Assembly (NCBI GenBank): GCA_021790055.1
Contig: JAJYIL010000195.1
Coordinates: 1-6,218, forward strand
From: Bacteroidota bacterium
Lineage (GTDB): Bacteria; Bacteroidota; Ignavibacteria; Ignavibacteriales; Ignavibacteriaceae
Length of the DNA: 6,218 nucleotides
Reading direction: 5' to 3'
Position numbers and translations under genes: made by a program. Positions 1 to 6,218 of the stretch are shown here, piece after piece (the stretch's first letter is position 1; the number at the start of each line of letters is the position of its first letter). A model generated the notes under the pieces. It was not told where the DNA came from, ran no database searches, and saw nothing but the letters and a program-made list of their open reading frames with translations.

Positions 1-346
1 AAGTAAATCAGAGGTTATCGCCTTATACCGTGTTAATTCAATTTAAAACAATTTGAAACCGTGTATTATTAGAGCTATCCTTGTGGACATTCATCATGAA
101 GCATTGAATCAAAGCTTGCAAAATCTTTAACCTTAATCCATTATATCTTTCAGGATAGAACTTAATTCGGAATGGAAGATGTTTAACGACAACCGGGAAA
201 TAATTTTATATAATAGATTTTTACACTTGCTAATTTATATCAAAAGATAAATAATTCTTACGATTAATAATTATGGATTTTTTTAACTTTGTCAATACTT
301 CCGCCTGCTTTAAAAATTATTACATTCATATAGACGCAGCGCTTTT
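1..346. other. Non-coding AT-rich region downstream of the pectinesterase gene
   Basis: No reading frame of useful length with a credible start is present on either strand, and I see no tRNA-like, rRNA-like or CRISPR-like structure. The region lies after the stop codon of the last minus-strand gene and should hold its transcription end, but I find no GC-rich hairpin followed by a T-run on the minus strand. Two weak features were seen: a 7-base direct repeat (ACCGTGT at 27-33 and 58-64), and a 6-bp all-A/T inverted repeat (233-238 with 247-252). Both are compatible with chance in AT-rich DNA. Confidence 0.6.
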
Positions 347-1936
347 TTACTTTTTATACTTAACCAGCGGAGCTATATCCGGATTCCAACCGCCAAGTAC
401 ATACGAAGGCTTCTTATAATTTGCGATAACTGCCGAATCCTTTTTCATCGTAAGCTGACGCGATGCTGGAAGTCGCTTACTGACATTAACAGGCTTACCA
501 TTGCTTAAGCTTGTACTGTTATATTCCCAGTAATGTATATTTGAGGTTTTGCCGCCTACTGGTCCCCAGCCGACCGGGGAGATACCTTTAAGCTTGCAGT
601 TAATTAACACCGCCTCACAGTAAGGATAAGTAGTTGCTGCGTTGGTTGGAGCTCGAGCAATTACCGTTTCTTCTTTTCCCTGCGCCTCGAATTTGCAATT
701 GACAAAGACATTGCCGTGGTTCGACGAAGTGTTTCTAATCCACATAAACGGACCGTAAGAGGTAAGTGTACAATTATTAAAAAAAGCCGGTCCCCTGCCA
801 AGTATTGTATCTCCTAATCCATTTATCCGGCAGTTGGCGTAATATACCGTCCCGTTCGATTGAAGAGCATCGCCGGATCCGGTAATGCTGACATTGTAAA
901 CTATAATCTTTTCACCGTTGATTAAGAGACCTTCCGCCTGCCCGTATGCGGTGTTCTTAATAGTAAGGTTTACAAGATTTATTTTGCTGCAATGATCTAC
1001 AGCGAATGCGGCGCGCCTTGAAGGAAAGGTTCCCGGGACTTCGTTGGTTTTAATATTTACCGGGTGCGGGTTAAATATTTCATCGTTTTTATATTGAATG
1101 ATTACTTTGTCCCTGTCTTCGCCAACTAATATTATATTCGTCTTGTTTCTGAAATATACTACCTCTTCATATGTTCCGTCTTTAATGAAGACGGTAACCG
1201 GCTTGGGATCATAATCGGGTATAAAGTCTATTGCGCCCTGTACCGTATTAAAATCACCGGTGCCGTCCGCGCTGACAATAATTCTATCATCATTTGCCGG
1301 AGGCGGATCTTTCTTGGTCGAGAAGCTCCACTCATTTTTATTTGTAATGCCGTTAAAGCTTTTATCTTTTAATGTAAGCACACCGGGATCAATTTCAACA
1401 TAATATTCCTTTCCGTACTGAAGAAGATTATTATGCGGATAAATAGTAGCTGTATTTCCATGAACAATAACCGGATAAAAATGAAATCCATCCGTAAACC
1501 CGCCTATGATGGTAAGCTGGTATTTGCTTGATGTCGGAAGTGCCATACCGGATGGAGTTCCCGGCTTTATATTCGCGTTTGTAAAATGTTCGCTTACGTA
1601 TTTATACGGGACCGGTGTATATGTCGCTTTCGGAGATGGAGTAGCTTTACCCGGACCGGCTGGAATACTCATATTAAGCATATCAACAAGATGATTATCG
1701 GATGCATCATAAATCCCTATCTTCCCGGTTTGCCCGATTTCAGGGGATGACTTAAATGTTATTTCGAGATGAGTATCAGGATTGACATTAATTGACCCAT
1801 TTTGTGGAAATAATATTAACTGTTTTGCAGTGCTGGATTTAGTTTTAGAATTTACGAATGCTGTGCATGTTAACAAGTAAAGTATAAAGTAAAAAAAGTA
1901 TGTTCGTCTCATAATTTTGCCAAACCATCTATTCAT
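347..1936 (-). CDS. Secreted pectinesterase (CE8-type) with N-terminal Ig-like domain
   Basis: Predicted pectin methylesterase, 529 aa, which would hydrolyse methyl esters of polygalacturonan outside the cytoplasm, releasing methanol. Residues 1-30 form an export signal (basic start, hydrophobic 13-28, possible cleavage after VNS at 28-30). Cys24 in LLTC is a poor lipobox because Thr precedes it, so a lipoprotein is less likely. Residues 38-208 resemble a bacterial Ig-like (SbsA/Big_5) domain, beginning LFPQNGSINVNP and ending WSFSTK, with a Pro-rich stretch at 92-112. The pectinesterase beta-helix begins near 218 (IIVSADGTGDFNTVQGAI). GTYEE is at 254-258. The two family aspartates fit D356 (GSGDAL) and D376 (GLGDTI), and the family arginine fits R428 (IARAP in place of LGRPW). 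The C-terminus (YVLGGWNP) looks complete, with no visible sorting domain. The start lies 17 bp after the upstream kinase gene. No Shine-Dalgarno sequence is seen before Met1 or the alternative Met9 (1910-1912). Family assignment is firm; substrate is inferred. Confidence 0.9.
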   Translation of the reverse strand: MNRWFGKIMRRTYFFYFILYLLTCTAFVNSKTKSSTAKQLILFPQNGSINVNPDTHLEITFKSSPEIGQTGKIGIYDASDNHLVDMLNMSIPAGPGKATPSPKATYTPVPYKYVSEHFTNANIKPGTPSGMALPTSSKYQLTIIGGFTDGFHFYPVIVHGNTATIYPHNNLLQYGKEYYVEIDPGVLTLKDKSFNGITNKNEWSFSTKKDPPPANDDRIIVSADGTGDFNTVQGAIDFIPDYDPKPVTVFIKDGTYEEVVYFRNKTNIILVGEDRDKVIIQYKNDEIFNPHPVNIKTNEVPGTFPSRRAAFAVDHCSKINLVNLTIKNTAYGQAEGLLINGEKIIVYNVSITGSGDALQSNGTVYYANCRINGLGDTILGRGPAFFNNCTLTSYGPFMWIRNTSSNHGNVFVNCKFEAQGKEETVIARAPTNAATTYPYCEAVLINCKLKGISPVGWGPVGGKTSNIHYWEYNSTSLSNGKPVNVSKRLPASRQLTMKKDSAVIANYKKPSYVLGGWNPDIAPLVKYKK

Positions 1937-1953
1937 TTTGAATATAAGATAAA

Positions 1954-3978
1954 TTAAAAGCGACTGAATGTAAGTGTAAACTTACTGCCTACTTCCTTTT
2001 TCGATTCTACTGAAATCTGGATTCCGTTTAAGTCACAGTATTTTTTTACTAATGCTAATCCCAGCCCGTTGCCTTCAAATCTTCTTGAATATCCCTGTTC
2101 TTCCTGTAAGAACGGCTTGAACAAATTATTCATATATTCATCGGAGATACCTATGCCGGTATCCTCAACTACTATTTTAATCCTTTTATCGTCATCGCCG
2201 GTGACCAGAATTTCTATTTTACCTTTCTGAGTGTACTTTATGGCGTTATCCAGGAGGTTGTCGAATATTTGATTTATGCTGTATCTATCGCCATAAATAA
2301 ATGCATCTTCAACCTGCATTGTAAATATTAATTCCAGGTTCCTGTTTTTTGCCGCAAGTAAAAACTCGCGCTGCAAGCGTAACAGCACGTCCTTTATTAA
2401 ATCAATTTTCTCCCATGTAGGATTATAAGTTCCAATCTGCATCTCGGACATGTTAATTATCAGTTCTATTGTCCTTATTATTCTTAACGAGGATGATTCA
2501 ATACTTTTCAGAATATCCGATAATTCATCTTTCGTTAAGCTGTTCATCTCCTCTTTTAACACGCTTATAAAGCTGCTGATAACACTAATCGGGGTTCTAA
2601 TTTCGTGCGATATCTGCATAAGAAATTCCGATTTCAGCCTGTCGGATTTTTCTGCAATCTCCTTTGCTTGGATCAACTCTTTCTCGGCTTTCTTCATTTC
2701 GGATATATCGGTAGCAACTCCTATTAATGCTATGGGTTCGTTATTATCATTTTTAATTACCGATGTTGAAAGGTAGACCGGGAATTTTGTACCGTCCTTT
2801 TTTACATTTATTACCTCGCCCTTCCAGCCGCCTTTTATTGTCTCGGGTAAGATATTCTTAAATACAACTACGTCTTCCGAATCTTGAGGTCGAATAACGC
2901 TTCTATTCTTGCCGATTATTTCTTTTTCAGTGTAACCGTACTTTTCAAGAAAAGCATCATTTACAAAAACGAAATTATCTTTATTGTCTGTTATAGAAAC
3001 GCATTCGCTTATGCTTTTTATTGAATGAGCCAGAAGTGTTATCTTTTCCTCTGCCTGCTTACGCCCGGTTATATCGCGTGCAATTCCTTGATATCCTATA
3101 AGTAATTTCTCTTTTAAAAAAGGAGCAGACATTACCTCTATAGAATGCCGGCGACCGTCTTTCCCTATAACCTCGTATTCCGTAGCCTCATTTATACCTT
3201 CACCCTTTATTATCTTCCTTAACCTCTCCTGGTGCTGTTGTTTGTATTGAATTGGAACAATATCCCAGATACTCATTGCAAGTAATTCTTTATAGCTAAA
3301 ATTTAGTGTCTTGCACATCGTTTCATTAACCGATAGAAAATTGCCGTCCAGGTCAACGATAAAAATACCATCCGGGCTTTGTGAAACTAAAGTCCGGTAC
3401 TTCCTTTCGCTTTCTCCTAGAGCAGCTTCGGTTTGCTTATGCTTTTCGATTACTCTTTCAAGCTCTGAATTAATTTTTCTCAGCTTCTTTTCTGTTTCCT
3501 CTGCCTGCGTCATTTTATCTTCCAGCTTCCGGATAAGAGCCGAGTTATATTTTTCTAATATTATATCCTCAGGTAAAATTTCTGAAGCGCTTGGCTGAAT
3601 TCTTTTCCCTTTAACATCTTCTAATAATTCCTCAACTATTTTAATAAAGATATCGGGATCCTGCGGCTTCAGTATAAACCGGTCCGCGCCCAGGCTAAGC
3701 GCAAACTCTTCATCCTTTGAGCTGGTGTAAGTAGCCGTGTAAAAGATGAATGGTATTTTGCATAGGTATTTATCTTTCTTAACCTCACGGCAGAAGGTAA
3801 AGCCGTCCATAACGGGCATCAATATATCGGAGATGATAAGCTGCGGTTTCTCCTTCAAAGCTAGCTTTAAGCCTTCCGCACCGTTTTTTGCAGTAATGGT
3901 ATTAAACCCGTTTCCCTTAATTAGAGTCTCAAGCAAATAAGTGTTTTCCTCTTTATCATCGACTATTAATATTTTCAT
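1954..3978 (-). CDS. Receiver-headed hybrid sensor histidine kinase (REC-PAS-PAS-HisKA-HATPase)
   Basis: Soluble 674-aa signalling kinase with no signal peptide or membrane segment. Residues 1-122 are a CheY-like receiver: acidic pair D7/D8, phospho-acceptor D51 in SDILMP, T81, and K104 in LKP. A coiled coil follows (about 146-190). PAS1 is about 191-310 (YRTLVSQSPDGIFIVD to GIARDITGRKQAEE), and PAS2 is about 315-430 (ending GVATDISEMKKAEK). HisKA carries the phosphorylated His458 in SHEIRTP. The ATPase domain has the N-box (N574, N578 in DNLLDNAIKYT), the G1 box D606-TGIG and the G2 box GNGLG at 636-640. All catalytic residues needed for autophosphorylation and for accepting phosphate are present. 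The likely role is a cytoplasmic relay: the receiver is phosphorylated by a partner kinase, perhaps the upstream Cache kinase, and tunes the C-terminal kinase. No output domain is attached. The start is supported by a GGGAG ribosome site six bases upstream. Ligands of the PAS domains are unknown. Confidence 0.93.
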   Translation of the reverse strand: MKILIVDDKEENTYLLETLIKGNGFNTITAKNGAEGLKLALKEKPQLIISDILMPVMDGFTFCREVKKDKYLCKIPFIFYTATYTSSKDEEFALSLGADRFILKPQDPDIFIKIVEELLEDVKGKRIQPSASEILPEDIILEKYNSALIRKLEDKMTQAEETEKKLRKINSELERVIEKHKQTEAALGESERKYRTLVSQSPDGIFIVDLDGNFLSVNETMCKTLNFSYKELLAMSIWDIVPIQYKQQHQERLRKIIKGEGINEATEYEVIGKDGRRHSIEVMSAPFLKEKLLIGYQGIARDITGRKQAEEKITLLAHSIKSISECVSITDNKDNFVFVNDAFLEKYGYTEKEIIGKNRSVIRPQDSEDVVVFKNILPETIKGGWKGEVINVKKDGTKFPVYLSTSVIKNDNNEPIALIGVATDISEMKKAEKELIQAKEIAEKSDRLKSEFLMQISHEIRTPISVISSFISVLKEEMNSLTKDELSDILKSIESSSLRIIRTIELIINMSEMQIGTYNPTWEKIDLIKDVLLRLQREFLLAAKNRNLELIFTMQVEDAFIYGDRYSINQIFDNLLDNAIKYTQKGKIEILVTGDDDKRIKIVVEDTGIGISDEYMNNLFKPFLQEEQGYSRRFEGNGLGLALVKKYCDLNGIQISVESKKEVGSKFTLTFSRF

Positions 3979-3984
3979 AGCTTA

Positions 3985-3989
3985 CTCCC
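3985..3989 (-). promoter_or_regulatory. Ribosome binding site of the hybrid kinase gene
   Basis: On the minus strand GGGAG sits six bases (TAAGCT) before the ATG at 3976-3978, a good Shine-Dalgarno match and spacing. It lies inside the 16-bp gap after the stop codon of the receiver gene and fixes the start of the hybrid kinase at the methionine of MKILIVDD, which is also where receiver domains normally begin. Confidence 0.75.
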
Positions 3990-3994
3990 GTTGC

Positions 3995-4369
3995 TTAAAA
4001 ATTATTTGGTAGAAATGATTTCATTTGAGTAATAAATGTGTCAGGATTGATGGGCTTTTCAATATAGCCCGAAGCACCGGATTCAATCGCCTTTTCTCTA
4101 TCACCTGGCATAGCGTAAGATGTTACAGCAATGATAGGCGTCAATTTTAAATCTTCTATCTCTCTTAATTTTGATGCAACTGTGTATCCGTCCATCTCTG
4201 GCAGTTGTATATCCAGAAGTATTATATCCGGCTTGCATTCTTTTGCACTCTCAATTCCGCAAGTTCCGGTGTAAGCCTGTACTACGTTATACCTCTCCCC
4301 TTGAAGCAGTTAGCTGAGCATATACATGTTCTGCTCGTTGTCTTCAATTATTAGCACTGTAGTCTTCAT
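3995..4369 (-). pseudogene. Single-domain response regulator (CheY/DivK type) interrupted by an in-frame TAA
   Basis: Read through one stop codon, this is a 124-residue stand-alone receiver starting MKTTVLIIEDNEQN and ending at TAA 3995-3997, the usual length for the family. The frame is continuous, but codon 20 (4310-4312) is TAA, between MYMLS and LLQGERYNVVQAYTG. All receiver hallmarks survive on both sides of it: E9/D10, phospho-acceptor D53 in LLDIQLP, T83 in AVTSYA, and K105 in EKPIN. The VTSYAMPGDREKA and GYIEKPINP segments are typical of DivK-like receivers that shuttle phosphate between kinases. A good ribosome site precedes the start. No ATG, GTG or TTG occurs in frame between the stop and Met59, and a product starting at Met59 would lack D53. 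Only a CTG directly follows the stop. A recent nonsense mutation or a one-base sequence error explains this best; with the base corrected the gene would be ordinary and functional. Confidence 0.85.
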
Positions 4370-4375
4370 TTTACA

Positions 4376-4379
4376 CCCT
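4376..4379 (-). promoter_or_regulatory. Ribosome binding site of the interrupted receiver gene
   Basis: Minus-strand AGGG (part of TAGGGTG) stands six bases before the ATG at 4367-4369. It supports that ATG as the original start and therefore that the TAA at 4310-4312 truncates a once normally translated gene, rather than lying upstream of it. Confidence 0.65.
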
Positions 4380-4408
4380 ACATTATGTTAAATAAAAAAA
4401 ATATTCTT

Positions 4409-6193
4409 CTAAATAGGCAGAGTGACGGTAAATGTGCTGCCTCTCCCGAACTCGCTTTCAACCATAATTGTCCCGCTTAGCTTTTCTATAAGCTTTTGAC
4501 ATATTGATAAGCCGAGACCCGTTCCTTCATGGTTCCGTGATAGCCCGGTGCCAATCTGGCTGAACGGTTTAAATAGCTTGCTCATATCTTCTTTTTTAAT
4601 TCCTATACCGGAATCGCTCACGCGTGTAACTATGGCTTTGTCAATCGCTTCACTTTCAATGCTTACAAATCCATTATCGGTAAATTTAATCGCGTTATTT
4701 ATAAGGTTAATAAAAATCTGGTGTGTACGTCTTTTGTCGCTGTAAATTTCTTTTACTTCATCTGAAATTTTTAATTGAAGTTTTAAATCTTTTCTCTCAG
4801 CAAGCGGCTGTACAGCCGAAACAACCTTTTCAAGCATATCTCTAAAATCGAATTCTTCTAGCGTAACAACAAGCTCATCAGCTTCAATTTTGGAAATGTC
4901 AAGCACATCGTTAATAAGCTCAAGCAAATGCTGTGCGCTTCCTTTCGCCATTCCCAGCTGCTTTCGCTGCTCATCATTTAACGGGCCTGCCATTCCTTTT
5001 AATAGTATCCCTGTAAATCCTATTATTGAATTTAACGGCGTCCTAAGCTCGTGGGACATTGTTGCAAGAAAAGCTGACTTTAGCCTATCTGCAGATTCAG
5101 CCCGCTCTTTTGCAATTGCCAGCTCTGCCGTTCTCTCAGCTACCCGCTTTTCCAGCTCGACATTTATCAAAAAGATTTTTTCTTCGGCATTTATCTGTTC
5201 GGTAATATCTGTTAATACTGCTATGCGTGCCTTCAGTCCATTGTATTCAAGATCGTTCGAGCAGGCGACAATATTTATTAATGCTCCGCTTTTCTTTTTG
5301 TGAACCCACTCCCCCACATTGCGGTATCCGCGCAGGCTCGGAATCAGTTCAGCAATCTTTTCCTTTTGCTCATCGGCATATATATCTGTTAACTGCATGT
5401 TTTTTACTTCATCCTCCGAGAAGCCATAGTGATGTAGAAATGCGCCGTTAACTGCAAGCATTTTTAACGTATGCCTGTCGTAGATTAATGTTGGAGCCGG
5501 GTTCTGCTCAAACAATGCTTTGTATCTTGATTCGCTTTCACGGAGAGATTCCATTACGCTTTCTCTCCTTCTTTGTTCTCTCAATATGATCTTCGACCTA
5601 ACAATGAAATATATCGATGTAACATACAGCAGCAGCAGCCCGATGGTAATTAATAAAAGCTTTGTCTTAAGCCCTGTCAGCGAAGAAAGAATTTCATTCT
5701 CCGGTGTAGCTATTGCTAATGACCAGAACGTATCTCCAAATCGAACAGGTACATATACGGCGTGCATTAAGACACTTTTTCTGGATCGACTAAGGCTATC
5801 TTTATAATGGTAAGTTGTTACTCCTGCCTTTCCTTTAAGCATTTCATTAATCATAGAGATTAGCTCATGGTAATTTTTATAAAGATAATATACGTTCTCT
5901 CCTATATGAGCGGGATTAGGAGAGGTTATTTCAACAGCCTTTTTACTTATTACCCAGGCATATCCGCTTTTCCCGATGTGTATATTATCGATATAGTTTA
6001 ATGCAACCTTATCGAATGATAAAAGGAACGCAAGTGTTCCGTCATATTTCCCATCCTTAAATACAGGCACATGGATAGCTACCGTTCTAAATCCTTGTAC
6101 TGCTTTTTTAACAGACAATTTTTCATGGAGATGGAATTTCTTTATAAATATTCCGATTGGAATAGTGGCTTTAATTGCGATAATTATTCTCAT
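4409..6193 (-). CDS. Membrane sensor histidine kinase, Cache-PAS-HisKA-HATPase, N-terminus incomplete
   Basis: Visible part is 594 aa ending in TAG. Residues about 30-172 look like the membrane-distal to membrane-proximal part of an extracytoplasmic Cache sensor (AVQGFRTVAIHVPVFKDG, IGKSGYAWVIS, HAVYVPVRFGDTFWSLAIATPE). One transmembrane helix follows at about 178-198, then PAS at about 222-335 and a coiled coil at about 336-370. HisKA carries His381 in MSHELRTP. The ATPase domain has NLINNAIKFTDNG (496-508), D527-SGIG and EGTGLGLS (556-563). It should autophosphorylate on sensing a small extracellular ligand and pass phosphate to a receiver such as the one encoded 39 bp downstream. Proteins of this type need an N-terminal membrane helix and the first part of the Cache fold, both missing. 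The ATG at 6191-6193 is therefore probably not the true start: it lies within a 19-bp-period repeat, 15 bases after an in-frame TGA (6209-6211). Family is sure; N-terminus and intactness are not. Confidence 0.85.
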   Translation of the reverse strand: MRIIIAIKATIPIGIFIKKFHLHEKLSVKKAVQGFRTVAIHVPVFKDGKYDGTLAFLLSFDKVALNYIDNIHIGKSGYAWVISKKAVEITSPNPAHIGENVYYLYKNYHELISMINEMLKGKAGVTTYHYKDSLSRSRKSVLMHAVYVPVRFGDTFWSLAIATPENEILSSLTGLKTKLLLITIGLLLLYVTSIYFIVRSKIILREQRRRESVMESLRESESRYKALFEQNPAPTLIYDRHTLKMLAVNGAFLHHYGFSEDEVKNMQLTDIYADEQKEKIAELIPSLRGYRNVGEWVHKKKSGALINIVACSNDLEYNGLKARIAVLTDITEQINAEEKIFLINVELEKRVAERTAELAIAKERAESADRLKSAFLATMSHELRTPLNSIIGFTGILLKGMAGPLNDEQRKQLGMAKGSAQHLLELINDVLDISKIEADELVVTLEEFDFRDMLEKVVSAVQPLAERKDLKLQLKISDEVKEIYSDKRRTHQIFINLINNAIKFTDNGFVSIESEAIDKAIVTRVSDSGIGIKKEDMSKLFKPFSQIGTGLSRNHEGTGLGLSICQKLIEKLSGTIMVESEFGRGSTFTVTLPI

Positions 6194-6218
6194 GCCAAAG
6201 ATTGTCTCTCATGCCAAA
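6188..6218. repeat. Direct repeat of period 19 bp running off the right window edge
   Basis: TCTCATGCCAAA occurs at 6188-6199 and again at 6207-6218, separated by GATTGTC, giving 1.6 units of a 19-bp tandem repeat cut by the window end. On the minus strand both copies are read TTT GGC ATG AGA (Phe-Gly-Met-Arg) but in different frames, because 19 is not a multiple of three. The right-hand copy continues to a TAA at 6171-6173; the left-hand copy enters the Cache kinase frame. It may be a real slippage duplication or a contig-end assembly artefact. Confidence 0.8.

Noticed and set aside
66..110. Short plus-strand open stretch beginning near GTG 82 and ending at a TAA at 128-130 (about 15-25 codons)
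   Set aside because: Too short, no ribosome site, and no recognisable protein similarity; indistinguishable from chance.
233..252. A/T-only inverted repeat (6-bp stem, 8-base loop) as a possible terminator
   Set aside because: The stem has no G-C pairs, no T-run follows, and such repeats are expected by chance in DNA this AT-rich.
286..293. TAACTTTG on the plus strand, matching the Bacteroidota -7 promoter pattern TAnnTTTG
   Set aside because: There is no matching -33 TTTG-like box at the right distance, and it would drive transcription into the 3' end of the pectinesterase gene with no gene to serve.
1937..1985. Possible promoter for the pectinesterase gene in the TTTACA...TTATATT stretch before its start
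   Set aside because: The boxes match poorly and spacing can be chosen freely in AT-rich sequence; not distinct enough to annotate.
3311..3598. Plus-strand open frame of 95 codons opposite the hybrid kinase gene
   Set aside because: It lies fully inside the intact kinase gene on the other strand, has Ser/Leu-rich antisense-type composition and no recognisable motif.
4890..5303. Plus-strand open frame of 137 codons opposite the Cache kinase gene
   Set aside because: It is the mirror of a well-supported kinase coding region. Its translation is low-complexity, rich in Ser, Ile and Phe, with no domain or ribosome site.

Overview
The window is a moderately AT-rich stretch of bacterial DNA in which every supported gene lies on the minus strand, so it reads from the right edge to the left. 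The gene styles suggest Bacteroidota or Ignavibacteria: PAS and Cache sensor kinases with linkers of the type 'EKSDRLKSEF(L)xQxSHEIRTP', an SbsA-type Ig-like domain joined to a pectinesterase, and little or no Shine-Dalgarno signal before one gene. This placement comes from protein style only; there is no rRNA or marker gene to confirm it.

Layout in transcription order (right to left): (1) 6193-4409, a membrane sensor histidine kinase (Cache, transmembrane helix, PAS, HisKA, HATPase) whose N-terminus is missing or frame-shifted at the window edge; (2) 4369-3995, a stand-alone CheY/DivK-type receiver with a single in-frame TAA at codon 20, annotated as a pseudogene; (3) 3978-1954, a soluble REC-PAS-PAS-HisKA-HATPase kinase, apparently intact; (4) 1936-347, a secreted pectinesterase (CE8-type) with an N-terminal Ig-like domain. 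The gaps are 39, 16 and 17 bp, which suggests one operon. Bases 1-346 hold no gene that can be supported.

As a system, the first three genes look like a phosphorelay: a membrane sensor, a single-domain receiver, then a receiver-headed kinase. No DNA-binding output protein is present. The last gene would act outside the cytoplasm on methyl-esterified pectin. Whether the signalling genes control the esterase, or merely sit upstream of it, cannot be read from the sequence.

The most notable anomalies are two small lesions in the signalling genes. One is the lone nonsense codon in an otherwise well-preserved receiver. The other is a 19-bp-period direct repeat that runs into the right window edge and shifts the reading frame of the Cache kinase; removing one unit leaves an open frame to the edge. 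Both could be real decay or sequencing/assembly error. I did not find a convincing new biological system here.
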